Notes under the pieces: model-generated
What the model was told of the DNA's origin: nothing
Database searches by the model: none
What the model saw: only the letters and a program-made list of their open reading frames with translations
In this document: positions 10,870 through 21,960 of the stretch, piece by piece
Layout of the letters: each line of letters opens with the position of its first letter
Position numbering within the stretch: position 1 is the stretch's first letter
From: Ligula intestinalis
Lineage: Eukaryota; Platyhelminthes; Cestoda; Diphyllobothriidea; Diphyllobothriidae
Direction: 5' to 3'
NCBI GenBank assembly: GCA_036362985.1
Contig: JAYGXS010000002.1
Span: forward strand, 97,805,920-97,869,919
Length of the DNA stretch: 64,000 nucleotides
Position numbers and translations under genes: made by a program

Positions 10870-11060
10870 ACAGCAAGCCCGTGGCTCAATGGTTAGAGCC
10901 CCGGACTTCGCGGGTTCCAGTCTCCCGTGGTGCACTAGCTGAGCTTCGGTAGGGCTGGCTGATGACGGCAAATAAGCCAGAAATGGTAATTCCAGTCTCC
11001 CTTGGTTTTGTCGGCGATGTTCACATAATTTCTGTGTCAGCTTCTGCACAGTATATATTT
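10870..11060 (+). mobile_element. tRNA-derived SINE with hammerhead, full head
   Basis: GTGGCTCAATGGTTAGAG (about 10881) is a tRNA A box and GCGGGTTCCAGTCTCC (about 10910) a B box, so it has an RNA polymerase III promoter of tRNA type. A linker with ggtgcac and ggctggctgatgacgg follows, then the gaaatgg.aattccagtctccc block shared by all copies. Confidence 0.75.
10953..10997 (+). ncRNA. Hammerhead ribozyme in SINE
   Basis: Helix I GGCTGG pairs with CCAGTC, closing the core CTGATGA (10959-10965). Helix II is GGC..A/AGCC with an AATA-type loop. GAA follows at 10980. Helix III ATGGTAAT is weakened by one mismatch. The core is complete; the helix II base next to it is a C-A mismatch. Confidence 0.45.
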
Positions 11061-11640
11061 GTTTGCAAACCAGATTCGCATCAGAAGGGTTCTCGCTTCC
11101 TGGTACCTCACTTCCTTTTTCCACCTTCAGGCATGCTGGGAAAATAAAGCTTTTAGAACTTCCCTTCTAGTGACTTGCGTGAAGTGTCTTCTTAGCCTGC
11201 ACCGAACTTATTTCAATATCTAAAAATGTTCAGACACTTTTGTGTGAGGGGGGCTCTTGTCCGTGTCTGCGGATGTTACTCGCTCCCTCAAAATGAATGT
11301 TATTTTTGTTGGATCCGTAAGGAGAAAAGAAAGGCGACCTTGCTTGAATTTTTGGGCTCGGCCAGTTCGATTTTGATCAAGCAAGATGTGGGTGGTGTGC
11401 CCTCGCAGGTAAGATTGTCTGTCCCCACCCTGGTGGCGATCTCCAGGCCCACCCTTCCCTATCGGTAGCTATGACAAACAGTTGCCCTTCTTACGAGGGG
11501 CCCACTGAGTGTTTCCCTTCCCCAGTGGTAGTCTCCAGCTCCACCTTCCCCGGGCTGTCATTTTAAAGCTCGTGTATGATTAATATCCATTCGTTATGAC
11601 TGTTCTTGACGTCCTTACTAAACTTACTTACCTGTACTTG
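11061..11640. other. No feature recognised
   Basis: The small open frames here (for example 11226-11468) show no recognisable domain. Nothing repeats clearly elsewhere in the window. Confidence 0.35.
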
Positions 11641-12095
11641 TTACAGCTGTGATCATGCCTGATCTAGCCAGCCTCAGTTTTGTCACGGATGGAACCCCTC
11701 CACGCGTGCAATTGACGGCAGCGGATCCGGAAAGCTCCACTAAGTCTCTTCTTCAGCGACGGAGACTGAAGACAGAAGGTCCAAGAACTGCTTCCGTGTC
11801 TTGACGAACGATGTCAAGCCATGTCTTCAGTTGCCCTTCTCTTCAACGCCTCCAGGTGGGCTGCGGCGGTGGGTCGAGGGCAGCATAACAAAACTCGTAG
11901 GGCGGACGGCGGAGAACGTGTCCAAACCACCTCAGTCGCCTTTCTTGAATGGCCTAAGATATCCTCACGATACGATCGCAGCGAGTGCGAGCTCTCTCAT
12001 TCGAGATCAAGTCAGTATACTAAACTGGCAGGATGGTCTTCAGGCAACGGTGGTCAAAGACCTCCAGTCTTGGCTCATCTCAAGCGCGCAAAGCC
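11640..12095 (-). mobile_element. RTE/SR2-like 3' fragment
   Basis: Nucleotide similarity to 29226-29610 throughout (ctgtgatcatgcctgatcta, aagaactgcttccgtgtctt, cgcctccaggtgggc, tcaggcaacggtggtcaaag). Those sequences are the antisense of the C-terminal part of an RTE-type ORF. It ends abruptly at about 12095 against another RT. Confidence 0.65.
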
Positions 12096-12692
12096 CAGCA
12101 TTCACATCCATAGAGAAGTCTACGATTGCTGATGAGTGGAGGTCAGAGAGAATCAATCCAATCCCGAAAAAACCAACTACTGGTCCAAAATCCTTTCGTC
12201 CAAGTGCCTACTCTTCTGCACTATTGAAACTTGCTGAACGAGTCGCTTTAGACATCAGCACGCTGTTTTCCTCAAATTTTTCCGATCCCTTGCAATTTGC
12301 GTACAAGGCTAGGCGTAGTAAACTAGACGCTATTGCTCTGGTAGTCCATTCTGCTCTAAGAGATTTAGATCAGGCTGCCGAGCATACGGTTGTGCCTTTC
12401 TCGACTATTCCTCAGCCATTAATACGATCCCGCGCTATCTACTTTTTAACAAAACTTCTGCGTGTGGCTCTCCTTGGCTTGGAGACTCAATTCGTTCAGT
12501 GCGGAAAGCGGAAATCCATGGCCCTTCCAAACAACCTTGGAGTTCTTTAAGGGGCTATATTATCCCCTCATCTCTTATCTCTCCACACTGACGACCTACA
12601 ATCGCTTGTTTGTTAAATACGCTGATGATATGGTTGTTGACCATCCGCTCAAAAGTCAGTCACATCTCCAAATACTGAAGGATGGCCTAGAC
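12096..12692 (+). pseudogene. Non-LTR reverse transcriptase, left half
   Basis: The plus frame gives INPIPKKP, FRPSAYSSALLKLAERV, PLQFAYKARRSKLDAIALVVH, then ALPNNLGVL-stop-GAILSPHLLSLHTDDLQS and VKYADDMVV. These are CR1/jockey-group RT blocks, with a frameshift and a stop near 12548. The frame stops at DGLD (12692) because a hAT transposon is inserted, and resumes at 16528. Confidence 0.8.
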
Positions 12693-12989
12693 CAGGGGTC
12701 GGCAACCCATGGCTCGTGACCCATATATGGCTCTTTTGATAATCTTTCAGAAACCTCAGATTTTATGATTTTGATTACTCTTTAGGGGTCTAAGTAGTGG
12801 GTTGTACTTGGATCACTACACTCACCAGGTCAAATCCCAATTTAGAAGTTAAAAGACATAAGTCATCAGAAGGAGTGATTTATTATGTACAGAACTCCCA
12901 ATTGCAGTCCCAGGTGACAGTGGCCACTGGCGAAGCCAGGGCTAGTGCTCATTGCTCCAAGCCAGACCTGAGAGAGCTTGAGACAGTGG

Positions 12990-13400
12990 TGACAGCTGAT
13001 TCAGTAGGATTGCGGAGCAGGTTCAATTGTTCTGTTATTGGTGTCTTGCAATTGCCCGAGGGGGTGTCGCCTACAGAGGCCGAGGGGTGGACTATTTAAA
13101 TAGCCCTATTTGGACGCCCGTGTATACTCGGGTGTGTGTGCGTGATTGAATAAAGTACGGTCGCCAGGGTGGCGGTCTCGGGGCCGCGAGAAAACCGAAG
13201 GAAAATGGACGCTTGGCAGCTGTTATCGGCTTCCCAGTCGCAGCTGCGAGGTCAAGCCTCGGGGACAGGGGTATCAGTGCAAGAGAGCATCGGAACAGTT
13301 GGTTGTGGTAACACGTGTCTTTGGGACAGTGGGTCTTGGAGAACGAAGAGGGAACGCATTGTAGCCGTCCACCTCCAATGACGTACCACCACAAGCTCGC
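12990..13400 (+). repeat. Repeat shared with 48650-49280
   Basis: Inside the hAT, before the transposase. Blocks such as cagctgttatcgg, ctttgggacagtgggtcttggagaacgaag and cattgtagccgtcc recur around 48740 and 49210-49270. It could be an LTR-like insertion into the hAT. Its limits are not clear. Confidence 0.4.
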
Positions 13401-13641
13401 TCAATAACAGACGCTCTACTAAAGTACGACAGCCCGTAGACTTGACCTCAGCTTGGTCAAGTTCACGCTGGCAGACAAGGCTATCTTACGCGCATAGGTC
13501 AGCCGGATTGGTTACATATAGTGCCAAGTGTTTATGTCCCCCAGACGGAGCAAACAGTCCATTCGCGAACACTTGCTTTGTGGACTAATACATCTGTCCT
13601 AACATCTGACTGCTTTATTTTATCAGACGGATCGCACATCT

Positions 13642-15622
13642 TTGAACGCTACACTCTCTCTCATTTGCCCCAAGTTAACGTCTGCAACAAAGAGGATAGC
13701 AGAAAGAAAAATAGATGAAGAGTATGGTACATTTCAGGACGAATGGGCCAAAGAATTCGCCTTTGTGCAGAGAGCAGATTATGCGGTGTGTCTAATTTGC
13801 AATGACAAGATTACATCGATGAAACGGTCGAATGTAAAGCGCCACATCAACACACGCCATGATACGTTTGCATCAAAATATCGTGCGGGAGATAGCCGAA
13901 AGAAGACATGCCAAGAGCTAATGAGCAGGATGCAAACCAGCCAGAAGCAACTCCACGTATGAATCCAGCAAGGTGACTATAACTCCGCTAGCTTTGCTGG
14001 ATGTTTATCAATAGTTAGGAACGGAAAACCGTTCACAGATGGCGATTTTGCTAAAAACGTTCATGCTGGATGTAGCCGATAAACTTTTTGATGATCTTCC
14101 GAACAAAGACAAGATAATTAAAAGGATACAAGACATGCCTTTGTCGGCAAAACGGTTCATGAGCGCACCATCATGATGGCAACCCACGCGGGGGAAACGC
14201 AAGTGAAAGACATAATTGCAGTGCCGTTCTTTTCCCTGACTTTGGATGAGTCAACAGACGTAAGCCATCTGGCGCAGTTCAGTATGATTGCAAGATATGC
14301 TACTGGTGATACACTGCACGAAGAAAGTCTTGCGGTTCTGCCAATAAAATGATCCACAAGAGGTGAGGATTTATTCAAGTCTTTCATGGATTTCGCTCAA
14401 AAAAACTACCTATGGATAAACTTATCTCAGTGTGTACTGATGGTGCTCCGTGTATGGTGGGGAAGAACAAAGGATTTGTGGCGCTTCTTTGTGAATATGA
14501 AAATAGACTTATCCTACGTTTCCATTGCATTCCACACCAGGAAGCTCTTTGTACTCAGATATGCAACGGGCAGCTTGGCGAAGTGATGTCGCTGATCATC
14601 CGTGTGATTAACTTTATTGTTGCTCGAGCCTCAAATGATGGACGGTTTAAAACCTTGCTGGATTAAGTTGGAAATAACTATCATGGTCTGATTTTGCGCA
14701 GCAAGGTACGTTGGTTGTCAAAAGGGAAGGGGCTTAGCCGTTTTGCAGCTTGCCTGAACGAAATCAGGACGCTCCTTGAAATGAAGGGCATTGAGCATCC
14801 TGAGCTAGCCAAAACCGAGTGGCTCCTACTGTTTTACTATCTCGAGGATGTGACCGAACATCTGAACCAACTTAACGTTAAATTGCAAGGGAATGGAGAT
14901 GCAGTGTTATCCCTTCAACAATCCGTGTTTGCTTTTGACAACAAGCTTGAACTCTTTATTATGGATCTTGAAACAGATCGAGTACTACATTTTGAAAATT
15001 TAAGACAGTATAAAGATGCATGCACAGTGAGTATGTCCACTCAAAACTTTGATGTATGCCAGCTAGTTGGTGTCAAATCCAGTCTCCTACAGTCGTCCAA
15101 AGCACGCTTTGGAGAATTTCGAGAGCACACTCGTCTTTTTAAGTTCATCACCCATCCAACCAAGCGTTCACTGAACACAGCCGTTATATTCCTGGTCTCT
15201 CCGTTAGGGATTTCGAAGAAGAATTGGCTGACCTTAAGGCCTCAGACATGTGGGTGAATAAGTTCAAGTCACTCAGTGAAGATTTGGAAAGGATCGCATG
15301 ACATAAAGCGGAGTTGACAAGCAAGCACATGTGGACAGCAATTAAAAAACTTCAACCCGAAGACTAGCTGATGATCAAAACTTGGAACACGCTTCCGGTC
15401 ACATACCACACATCGCAGCGTGTGAGTATTGCTGAATTGAACCTGTTTAGATCTACGTATGCATGTGAGCAGTCATTCTCACATCCTAGATACATCAAGT
15501 CAACAATAAGATCACGTCTAACGGATGAAAGCCTCAACGCTTGCATGAAGCTTAGCCTCACCAACTACCGACCAGACTTTCAAACCCTCAGCGAATCCAT
15601 GCAGCGCCAGAAATCACATTAA
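13642..15622 (+). pseudogene. hAT transposase, decayed
   Basis: The N-terminus has a BED-type zinc finger (VCLICNDKITSMKRSNVKRHINTRH, in part). Then come SLTLDESTDVSHLAQFSMIARY, SVCTDGAPCMVGKNKGFVALL, FHCIPHQEALC, VRWLSKGKGLSRFAACL, and at the end YACEQSFSH..YIKSTIRSRL with LNACMKLSLTNYRPDF, the hAT dimerisation region. These are blocks of the ZBED5/SCAND3-like hAT transposases. Stops and frameshifts (near 13960, 14080, 14350, 14665, 15255) break it into at least five pieces. Confidence 0.85.
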
Positions 15623-16303
15623 CCATCTGTAAAATTAATAAAAGCGATATTGTGGTTCTGTGGGGTTCCTATTCCGTTTTTGATTGGCTGGCGTCAATAG
15701 TCATAGGTTTGTTCGCCGATAGTATAGTTCGCATGCCTGTCAGCCTCTCTTGGGAATCGTTTTTGCGAGCTGTTTATCCTACGCTCCGTATCAGCTGTTT
15801 TACCGTCTGCTGCCCTTAGGGGCGGGAGCATAGGAGGGGGGCTGGGCGAATTAAGGTCAAGTGCTTTACGGTCAGCGGCCGGGAGCAGTTTCAGCCCCAA
15901 GCTTGTGTGCGCGTCGTGGAATGGGGGGCGGGGCGGGGTGTAAACAGGCAGCTAGGGCTTGAACGCGAGTGTGTCAGTTTAATTGTGCCAATCTGGATTA
16001 TGCACTGAAACGCCTAAAAGGTGGGGCGAGCAGACGCATTACTGTTAATTCACTTCTTGGCAGAAGGCAGCTGTTTTACCGCCTGCTGCCCTTGGGGAGG
16101 AGGTTGGGCAGGGAGGCCTTAAGGCGAAGCCGGGCTTTTTTGCAAGTGATTATTCTAATAATATTATTTAAAAGAATAAATTCAGAGGTTTATCATGCTA
16201 GCATTTAATATAATTTCACTTTAAAATATACTATATGGCTCTTTCGGAAATATATTGCTGAATATTTGTTTTTTTGACTCTCTGAGTTAAAAAGGTTGCT
16301 GAC

Positions 16304-16505
16304 AGTTTTTCTCCTTAAATCTCTCAAATGGCATTCAAACCCCTAGACTTCTGAACAATGCCTAAGGAGTTTTTTCACTGTCGGCCCTCAAATTTCTGGC
16401 AACGCCACTGTTCTGAAATGTTCTGCAGATTAAATGCATTGAAAAAACTGTACCAATAGGGAGTTCAAAGGTATTTACCTATATTTCCCTCAATAAAAAC
16501 CTGAC
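16304..16505. mobile_element. 202-bp insertion in the hAT right TIR
   Basis: The hAT right end should read GGTTGCCGACCCCTG, as in the MITE. Here GGTTGCTGAC (16294-16303) and CTGACCCCTG (16506-16515) are separated by 202 bp, with CTGAC on both sides as a 5-bp duplication. The insert ends in aataaaaacctgac and has no recognised relative. Confidence 0.55.
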
Positions 16506-16523
16506 CTGACCCCTGGTCCAGGT

Positions 16524-17095
16524 CCTAGACCATGTCTCAACATGGTCGTCAACAAATGGCCTTCTACTTAACGAGCAAAAGTCAGTGCGGTGTATTTTTC
16601 GACTGCGACCCTCTTCCAGTCCCAAAACTATTGAAATTCTGCCCACCGAAGTACCCTCTTTCAGATACCTTGGTATTACACTAGCATCCAACCTTATATT
16701 TACTCTTCATATAGAAGGCCTTTTTATCAAAATCCGTAGACTATCATATTATATCCACCGCTTGCATTCATATCACACACCACAAGCCCTAATCTGGCGT
16801 TTTGTAGATGCCTGTATTCTCCCCCTCATTCTCTACTGCTCTCCAGTTATTTTTTTAAGCCTTACTTAAAAAGGACCTAGTCATTTTGAAACGTAGCCTC
16901 CGAATGCTCTCTTCAGCTGCCGGTGTTTCCTATGCTTTGTAGCTGATATTCTAGCACAACGTCACTTTAAAACGGTTAAGCATTTTTCTGATCGCATTCT
17001 TAATGAAGTCACCCACCCTCTCCACTCTGAGCTAATGAATGCGAAATCTTCCCGTCCCATGCGTCGAGACTCTCGGTACTCCCATTACTAGCACG
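16524..17095 (+). pseudogene. Non-LTR reverse transcriptase, right half
   Basis: Continues the RT of 12096-12692: LDHVSTWSSTNGLLLNE, PSFRYLGITLASNL, HIEGLFIKIRRLSYYIHRLH, ALIWRFVDACILPLILYCSP. A stop lies at about 16867, and decayed C-terminal sequence runs on to about 17095. Confidence 0.8.
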
Positions 17096-17295
17096 CTACC
17101 TCACGGGTGAAGAAGCGAAAATTGAGAAGTTGAACTTTTATCTGTCTCCATAGTAGACGTGGATACCGTGTAAAACTTGACTTGTGAGTATTACATGACC
17201 TTTTACCTTTTAATATGACCCATTACTTAACCTCCGTGAATGGAACCATTTTTTGCTGAAAATTTATTGTGTTTATTCGTAGATAAAGCAAGATT

Positions 17296-17350
17296 CTCTT
17301 CTTCTTCTTCTTCTTCTTCTTCTTCTTCTTCTTCTTCTCCTTCTTTTTCT
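17296..17350. repeat. (TTC)n microsatellite
   Basis: About 40 bp of pure TTC plus an imperfect end, abutting the RTE fragment that follows. Confidence 0.9.
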
Positions 17351-17640
17351 TCTTCAGGACTGACCAGATTGATGCACGGTGTACATGAATCTTCGTAGCG
17401 ATGGAGCTGTCGCGTCGGATCAATAGGCACTTTCGAAGGATTGAGAAAACCCAACGAGTAGCATCGGAGCAGGAGCCAATTTCGTCCTTGCTCGGCCTAT
17501 TCGGTAGCCTTAATAAACCTTTGAATGCTATCGGATGCACCAGCTTTCCAATTTGTCCGATGACTGTTACGGTTAACAAGACTTCTAGTGAACTTCCGCG
17601 TGAGGATGCAATCAGGAGACAGTGGATATAGACGAAAAAC
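17351..17640 (-). mobile_element. RTE/SR2-like fragment
   Basis: The minus frame gives LLRLPNRPSKDEIGSCSDATRW, VFSILRKCLLIRRDSSIATK and IHVHRASIWSVL: the conserved post-RT block of flatworm RTE elements, also seen at 29560-29820 and 38330-38530. Confidence 0.8.
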
Positions 17641-18229
17641 TGAACACCGGCCTAACTAGAAGAAAGCCATGCTATCAAGAACCTCCTATTGCGCTCGGAC
17701 TATTACAATTATGCTCACTAGTGCAAGCTAAACCTCGCTGCGTGTTCATTCCCCTAGTTTAACCAAGTGTAAACTTGGAGTCGAGCGGATGAGATCGAGT
17801 GACTAGCATGATGTAAATATCCTTCCTTTATCAGTGCTACAGACCTACTTGGTATTGTTCAAGGTCTAGCTCTTCAGAAGTTACTCGCTAACGTTGAATA
17901 AAACAGTCAATTTGAAGGTTTATAAGCGCAGACTGAAAGTTGACATTCATATTTGGGCCGAGAACTGTGTAGTTTTCGTTAAACTTCCTAAAGGTAGTCA
18001 GTAGTACATGCAAGACTTCTAGAATACACCATATTGACCGCATAGGCACCAGCTAAAAGCCCAGACACATGATTCGCCGATATTCCGCCACTCTACCAGC
18101 AAGCACGCAGGGAAACCTGGGTGACCAACTGATAAGCTGGAGCCCTCGCTACAGCGGCCGATTTCATCAAAAATCCCCAGAGCTCAGAAGAGGGCCATCA
18201 TGCGGTCGTTCAAAAGGCCGCCCTAGTTA
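17641..18229. other. No feature recognised
   Basis: No coding evidence and no clear similarity to other repeats in the window. Confidence 0.35.
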
Positions 18230-18680
18230 GACTCATCGGCGGTGGCGGCGACGGCACACGACAGAGAACTCCCTTTGTCTATTATGGCTGCCTCTCACGT
18301 CAGCGGGGGGGGTGGCGGTGGCGAGAGAGTGTACACGCCAAAACGTGTGCGCCACACCGTGTCTGAGCGGCGCAGGTGGGTTCCGAAGGCGATGGTACAC
18401 TAGCTCGCTGGTCTTTGTATGCAGAGGACGGGGGGAGAGTGTGTAGGCCGACCGGCTGGTCCTGTGTGTGTGTCGACACTTACGAGCGAGCCGCGAGTGC
18501 ATCATGGGTGCATGCGCCGCGCTGCGCGGCCGCCGCCGCCGCGATGGCTGCGACCTTACTTATCGATTGATCGATCATGGACTGTGCGTTGGCTATGAGG
18601 ACTTTTCATCGATCGCCGATAGCGAGCTCGCCAGAGCGCAAACAGTCATCACGCGTGCGCCTGCGGCCTGAAAAGCGCGC
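18230..18680. other. CpG-rich segment
   Basis: Locally very rich in GC and CpG (gcggccgccgccgccgcgatgg near 18528; cggcggtggcggcgacggc near 18240), unlike its AT-rich surroundings. Could be part of an unknown repeat or an isolated CpG-rich control region. No gene follows on either strand. Confidence 0.4.
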
Positions 18681-19687
18681 CGCTGCGATTTGGCCCTCGA
18701 AATTCCACAACATGCTCCGTCCCAGTTGATAACAGCAGCTAGGTAGTCGAAAGCGGACTTGCTTACGTAAACTTCTGACGTTACTGACGCCAACATCAGT
18801 GCCTGTGTCGGGCGGATGTTGGAACAGATTCCTGTGCAGTAACAAGTTACTTACAAAACGGACGAAATTGCTGTACCCTGGGAATCTAGTTGATTAAGCC
18901 CAAGGCGATGACAGGATAGCCAAAAGAATTAACTGTCAAGGTTTAGCCCCGCTTGTCAATGGACCTTTTCGACAGGGACTGTGGGCTGCTTAAACGGGAT
19001 CAAACTACATTATACACTGTTTTAACTCTACAGTTGCTGTGTCTCAAAGGTTCATGGAAATTTTTTTAAACTTACTTGAGGTTCATGAGCAATTTTACTG
19101 TTTATGTGGTGTAACTTAACTCATAGTGGTTGCAGGAAGTTATTGAATCACGTTGCTTTTGGCATATTTCCTGAGATCATCGGTGCGAAAAGACGTTAGC
19201 CGTTGCAGTCAGTGAAAACAGACCACGAACCGCACTTAACACTTATGCTCTTTCGGTAATGTCTAAATCCCTTAGCTCCATGTTATCATAACTTTATAGG
19301 TTATAGTAAACGCGTGACCCCAGGGGATTTCATTGGTTAAAAAACGCCGCAGTAGTGCATAGATCAGAAATAGACAAACGAACAGAAATTGGGACATTTA
19401 AAGTAAACAGCAAATAGCAGTCCGAATACTGGTAGTTTTTGTTTTTCCAAAGTCTGGACACTCCTAGGAGACAGCAAGTTGGTAAACTACTTAGAATAGT
19501 TTCGGTAGATACGGTATCAGACCCTCGGCAGATTCGATTAAGGTTCACGAAAATTGCCTGTGACATCCTTCTCCAAGGTACCGAGGGGATATTATTGAGT
19601 CTTTACATTTGAGTACTTCAGCGCTCCGCTATTGAGCTACGGATTCGTTACCATGTTTGTCGCAGTAGTCAGGAATATTAACTCTGA

Positions 19688-19690
<3 letters not shown>
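18681..19690. other. No feature recognised
   Basis: No open frame with a recognisable domain and no repeat match found by eye. Confidence 0.35.

Positions 19691-19721
<31 letters not shown>
19691..19721 (+). repeat. G31 homopolymer
   Basis: Thirty-one consecutive G, followed by tgggggt. Could fold into a G-quadruplex. The exact length is subject to sequencing error. Confidence 0.85.
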
Positions 19722-19722
<1 letters not shown>

Positions 19723-19908
19723 GGGGGTAACAGTCGGTTGGCGTAGTTCTGCTACACCTTGGAACTCAATCTTAAGCCCTAACAGGCAGTCATTTGGCAG
19801 CTAGCAGCTGCTCATACTTTCCTCCTTCAAAGATGAAGTGGATTCCTAATGCAAACGAAAATGTGAGCCCCAGGAAACGGAAACAGATATGATCGCTGGG
19901 ACAATTTG

Positions 19909-19952
19909 ATCTGACATTCCGAAATCTGTCACAGATTTATCATCAGAGACGA
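19909..19952 (-). ncRNA. Degenerate hammerhead in PLE-2 left repeat
   Basis: CTGATGA is kept, and helix II is a perfect 7-bp stem (AAATCTG/CAGATTT), but GAAACGTC has become GGAATGTC. Predicted inactive. Confidence 0.4.
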
Positions 19953-20233
19953 TGGCAGAAAGAAGATAATTAATAAACAGGGAGTTGTAGAGTATTTATA
20001 GGATGCAGTCGTTGTGGTACTACGTACCTATGATAATTACCGGCCCTCGTATGCGCTAGCTGCTTGCTTGCTTGCTCTTCGCAATATGAGCGCAAATGCG
20101 AGTCCCAGGAACTAATGGACATAAAGAAGCAAAGATGATCGTTGGGACAAGCATTTTTTCGTCAGAACTTCCGGATTCCATGGCCGACCCGCCGTAGCAG
20201 GAACCCGCTTCTTGGAATGCTCGCTATTGCCGC

Positions 20234-20745
20234 ATGTCTCAGTCGGCAACTCTAACTAGGGGACATCCGATAATAAGGTTTGTTAGGAGGTGGATAATTA
20301 GGCGACAACAAAATCGTACCGACCCCAAACTTTCGCGAGCAATCCCGTACGTCAAAAACGTCTCGGAGGCCGTCGGTCACCTCCTCGTACCACTTGAAGT
20401 TGGAGGCGCGCACAGGCCGGAGTCAACGATAAGGCGTCAGCTAATGAAGCCGAAAGACCCCCTGCCACGGCAAGAAATATCTGGGGTCGTCTACAGGATC
20501 TGGTGCAAGTGCGGTAAAAGTAACTATGTCGGATAAAGTGGCAGACTTCTCAAGGCGCGAATCGCCGAAAACGTGGGAGCAGAGCGGTGAAATGAGGCCA
20601 ATTTTCAAGTTGCGGCTCATTCGAGGAGATCCGGTCACACATTCAAATTTTATGAAACCGAAATTTTAGCAAGCGGTGACAATCGTGTGAGCCGATAATT
20701 GCTTGAAACATGGTTCATGTGCCCCCAGTAAAAGACCTGCTTAAT
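20234..20745 (+). pseudogene. PLE-2 GIY-YIG endonuclease fragment
   Basis: Reads PRQEISGVVYRIWCKCGKSNYVG, stop, SGRLLKARIAENVG, then AAHSRRSGHTFKFYETEILA and NRVSR. The spacing YRI-C.CG..YVG...R...RI and H..GH.F.F fits the GIY-YIG domain of a second Penelope family. Stops at about 20534, 20588 and 20690 inactivate it. Confidence 0.75.
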
Positions 20746-21010
20746 CCATGTGAATAAAACAATTCGCCATTTGGGGACGGTACAGGCCACCGCATCGCCT
20801 TACGCCAACACCGATGACTGAGCACTTATCACGTCCAATTCCACCACATTCAGTAAGTCAGGGTCCACCTGCCGCTAATCAAGCGGTCAACACGCAAGAG
20901 GGCAAGCATCGTTGTCATAGGTGTGCAGAGGTGACGCTGTCCTATAAATACTGCAACTTTCTGATCATATGTTAACCGTTTCTGCTACTACTACAACTAC
21001 TTTCTGCTCG

Positions 21011-21054
21011 TGCCTCTGATGATGAATCCACGGTGGATGTCGAAACGTCGGGCG
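21011..21054 (+). ncRNA. Hammerhead ribozyme in PLE-2 right repeat
   Basis: Helix I GCCT/GGGC; core CTGATGA at 21016-21022; helix II with ATCCA/TGGAT closed by a CGG loop; GAA at 21042; helix III is the palindrome ACGT; C at 21049 is the cleavage base. The CGAAACGTC signature is intact. The bases of helix II nearest the core are not paired well. Confidence 0.5.
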
Positions 21055-21130
21055 AGTAAACGTGTTGTCCCAGCGCTCGAAGCTTCTCCCCAATTACTTC
21101 CTGGGACTCCTATGTTCGCTTGTATTGGCA

Positions 21131-21759
21131 ATTAGGAGACTGTTTCTCTTGCTTGCTGGCATAAAAGGACCGCACCGGAGAGCCTAACTGACTACACGGT
21201 TAGGGACTTTAGGAGAGAATAAAATTGCCAAGCCAGATTGCACAACATTTTCATCGCTACATTATAATATTAAATAAAAAAGCATAAGAAACACTGGCAG
21301 CTGAAGATAGCATTAGGAGAAAACGTGTAAAAGTCTGCAATTCGTTTAGCGGCTAGTATTTGCTCATCATTTTCGCCTTCAAACGTGAAGTAGGTTGCTA
21401 ATGCAAACGGCTCCCTAACTTTTCCTTGGTAACATTGGCTCTCTGTTTATACATTTTTCCTCCTAAGTTGCTACTTCAGGTGTTTTTCCCTGTTATTTTT
21501 GCTGACCATAGCTTTTGAACTTCTCATGTTATTGATTAGCCACTTGGCCACTCCTTATGACCTTGTGTTGATATCGATTTTTCTGTACGAATTCATTGTG
21601 TATCTTCTCTTTTGTGATTCACGTTAAGTAATGAGAGGCGGCAACTGACGAGCTCTCTCGAAATGATATGGATCCAATAAATCATTTTTCTGCTATTGCC
21701 ATATTTAAATTTGCACCAGGGAAACGTTGCTTGAAAAATGCTTGCTTTGTCTTGGCAAT
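21131..21759. other. No feature recognised
   Basis: AT-rich, with only short open frames. The segment gtagcttatgt-like TIR motifs are absent. Confidence 0.3.
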
Positions 21760-21960
21760 ACGAGTCCCAGGAAGCAAACTGAGAAGAAGCAGTGCTCGCT
21801 GGGAAAAGAATTGCATTCGTCAGAAGTTTCGGAGTACATCGCAGACTCATCATTAGAAACAATAGCAGAAACCCGTTTCTTGGACAGTTCGCTATTGCCG
21901 AATGTCCCAATCAGCAACTCTAACTATGGGACATTTAATAATTAGGTTTGTCGGGGAATG
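21760..21960 (-). mobile_element. PLE-2 terminal repeat plus 5' stub
   Basis: gagtcccaggaagcaa...gctggga, then atcgcagactcatcattag and gtagcagaaac-like sequence, continuing through aactctaactatgggacat as at 20220-20280. The hammerhead core is mutated (CTAATGA, GAAACTTC). Confidence 0.6.

Larger units (their letters stand above)
12693..16515 (+). mobile_element. hAT transposon inserted in the RT
   Basis: The left TIR is CAGGGGTCGGCAACCC; the right TIR GGTTG...CTGACCCCTG is split by a 202-bp insertion. CCTAGACC occurs on both sides (12686-12693 and 16524-16531), in the same codon phase of the host RT frame. The right copy lies 8 bp beyond the TIR, apparently after a small local GGTCC duplication. 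It contains a decayed transposase. Confidence 0.85.
19855..21130 (+). mobile_element. Penelope-like element PLE-2, internally deleted
   Basis: An antisense terminal repeat (19865-20010, gagcccaggaa...gctgggac...) and a second partial one (20095-20165) precede a short internal region. That region holds a GIY-YIG fragment, and a sense terminal repeat (about 20935-21130) ends it. This is the same inverted layout as PLE-1, from a different family. All of the reverse transcriptase core is missing. Confidence 0.7.
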
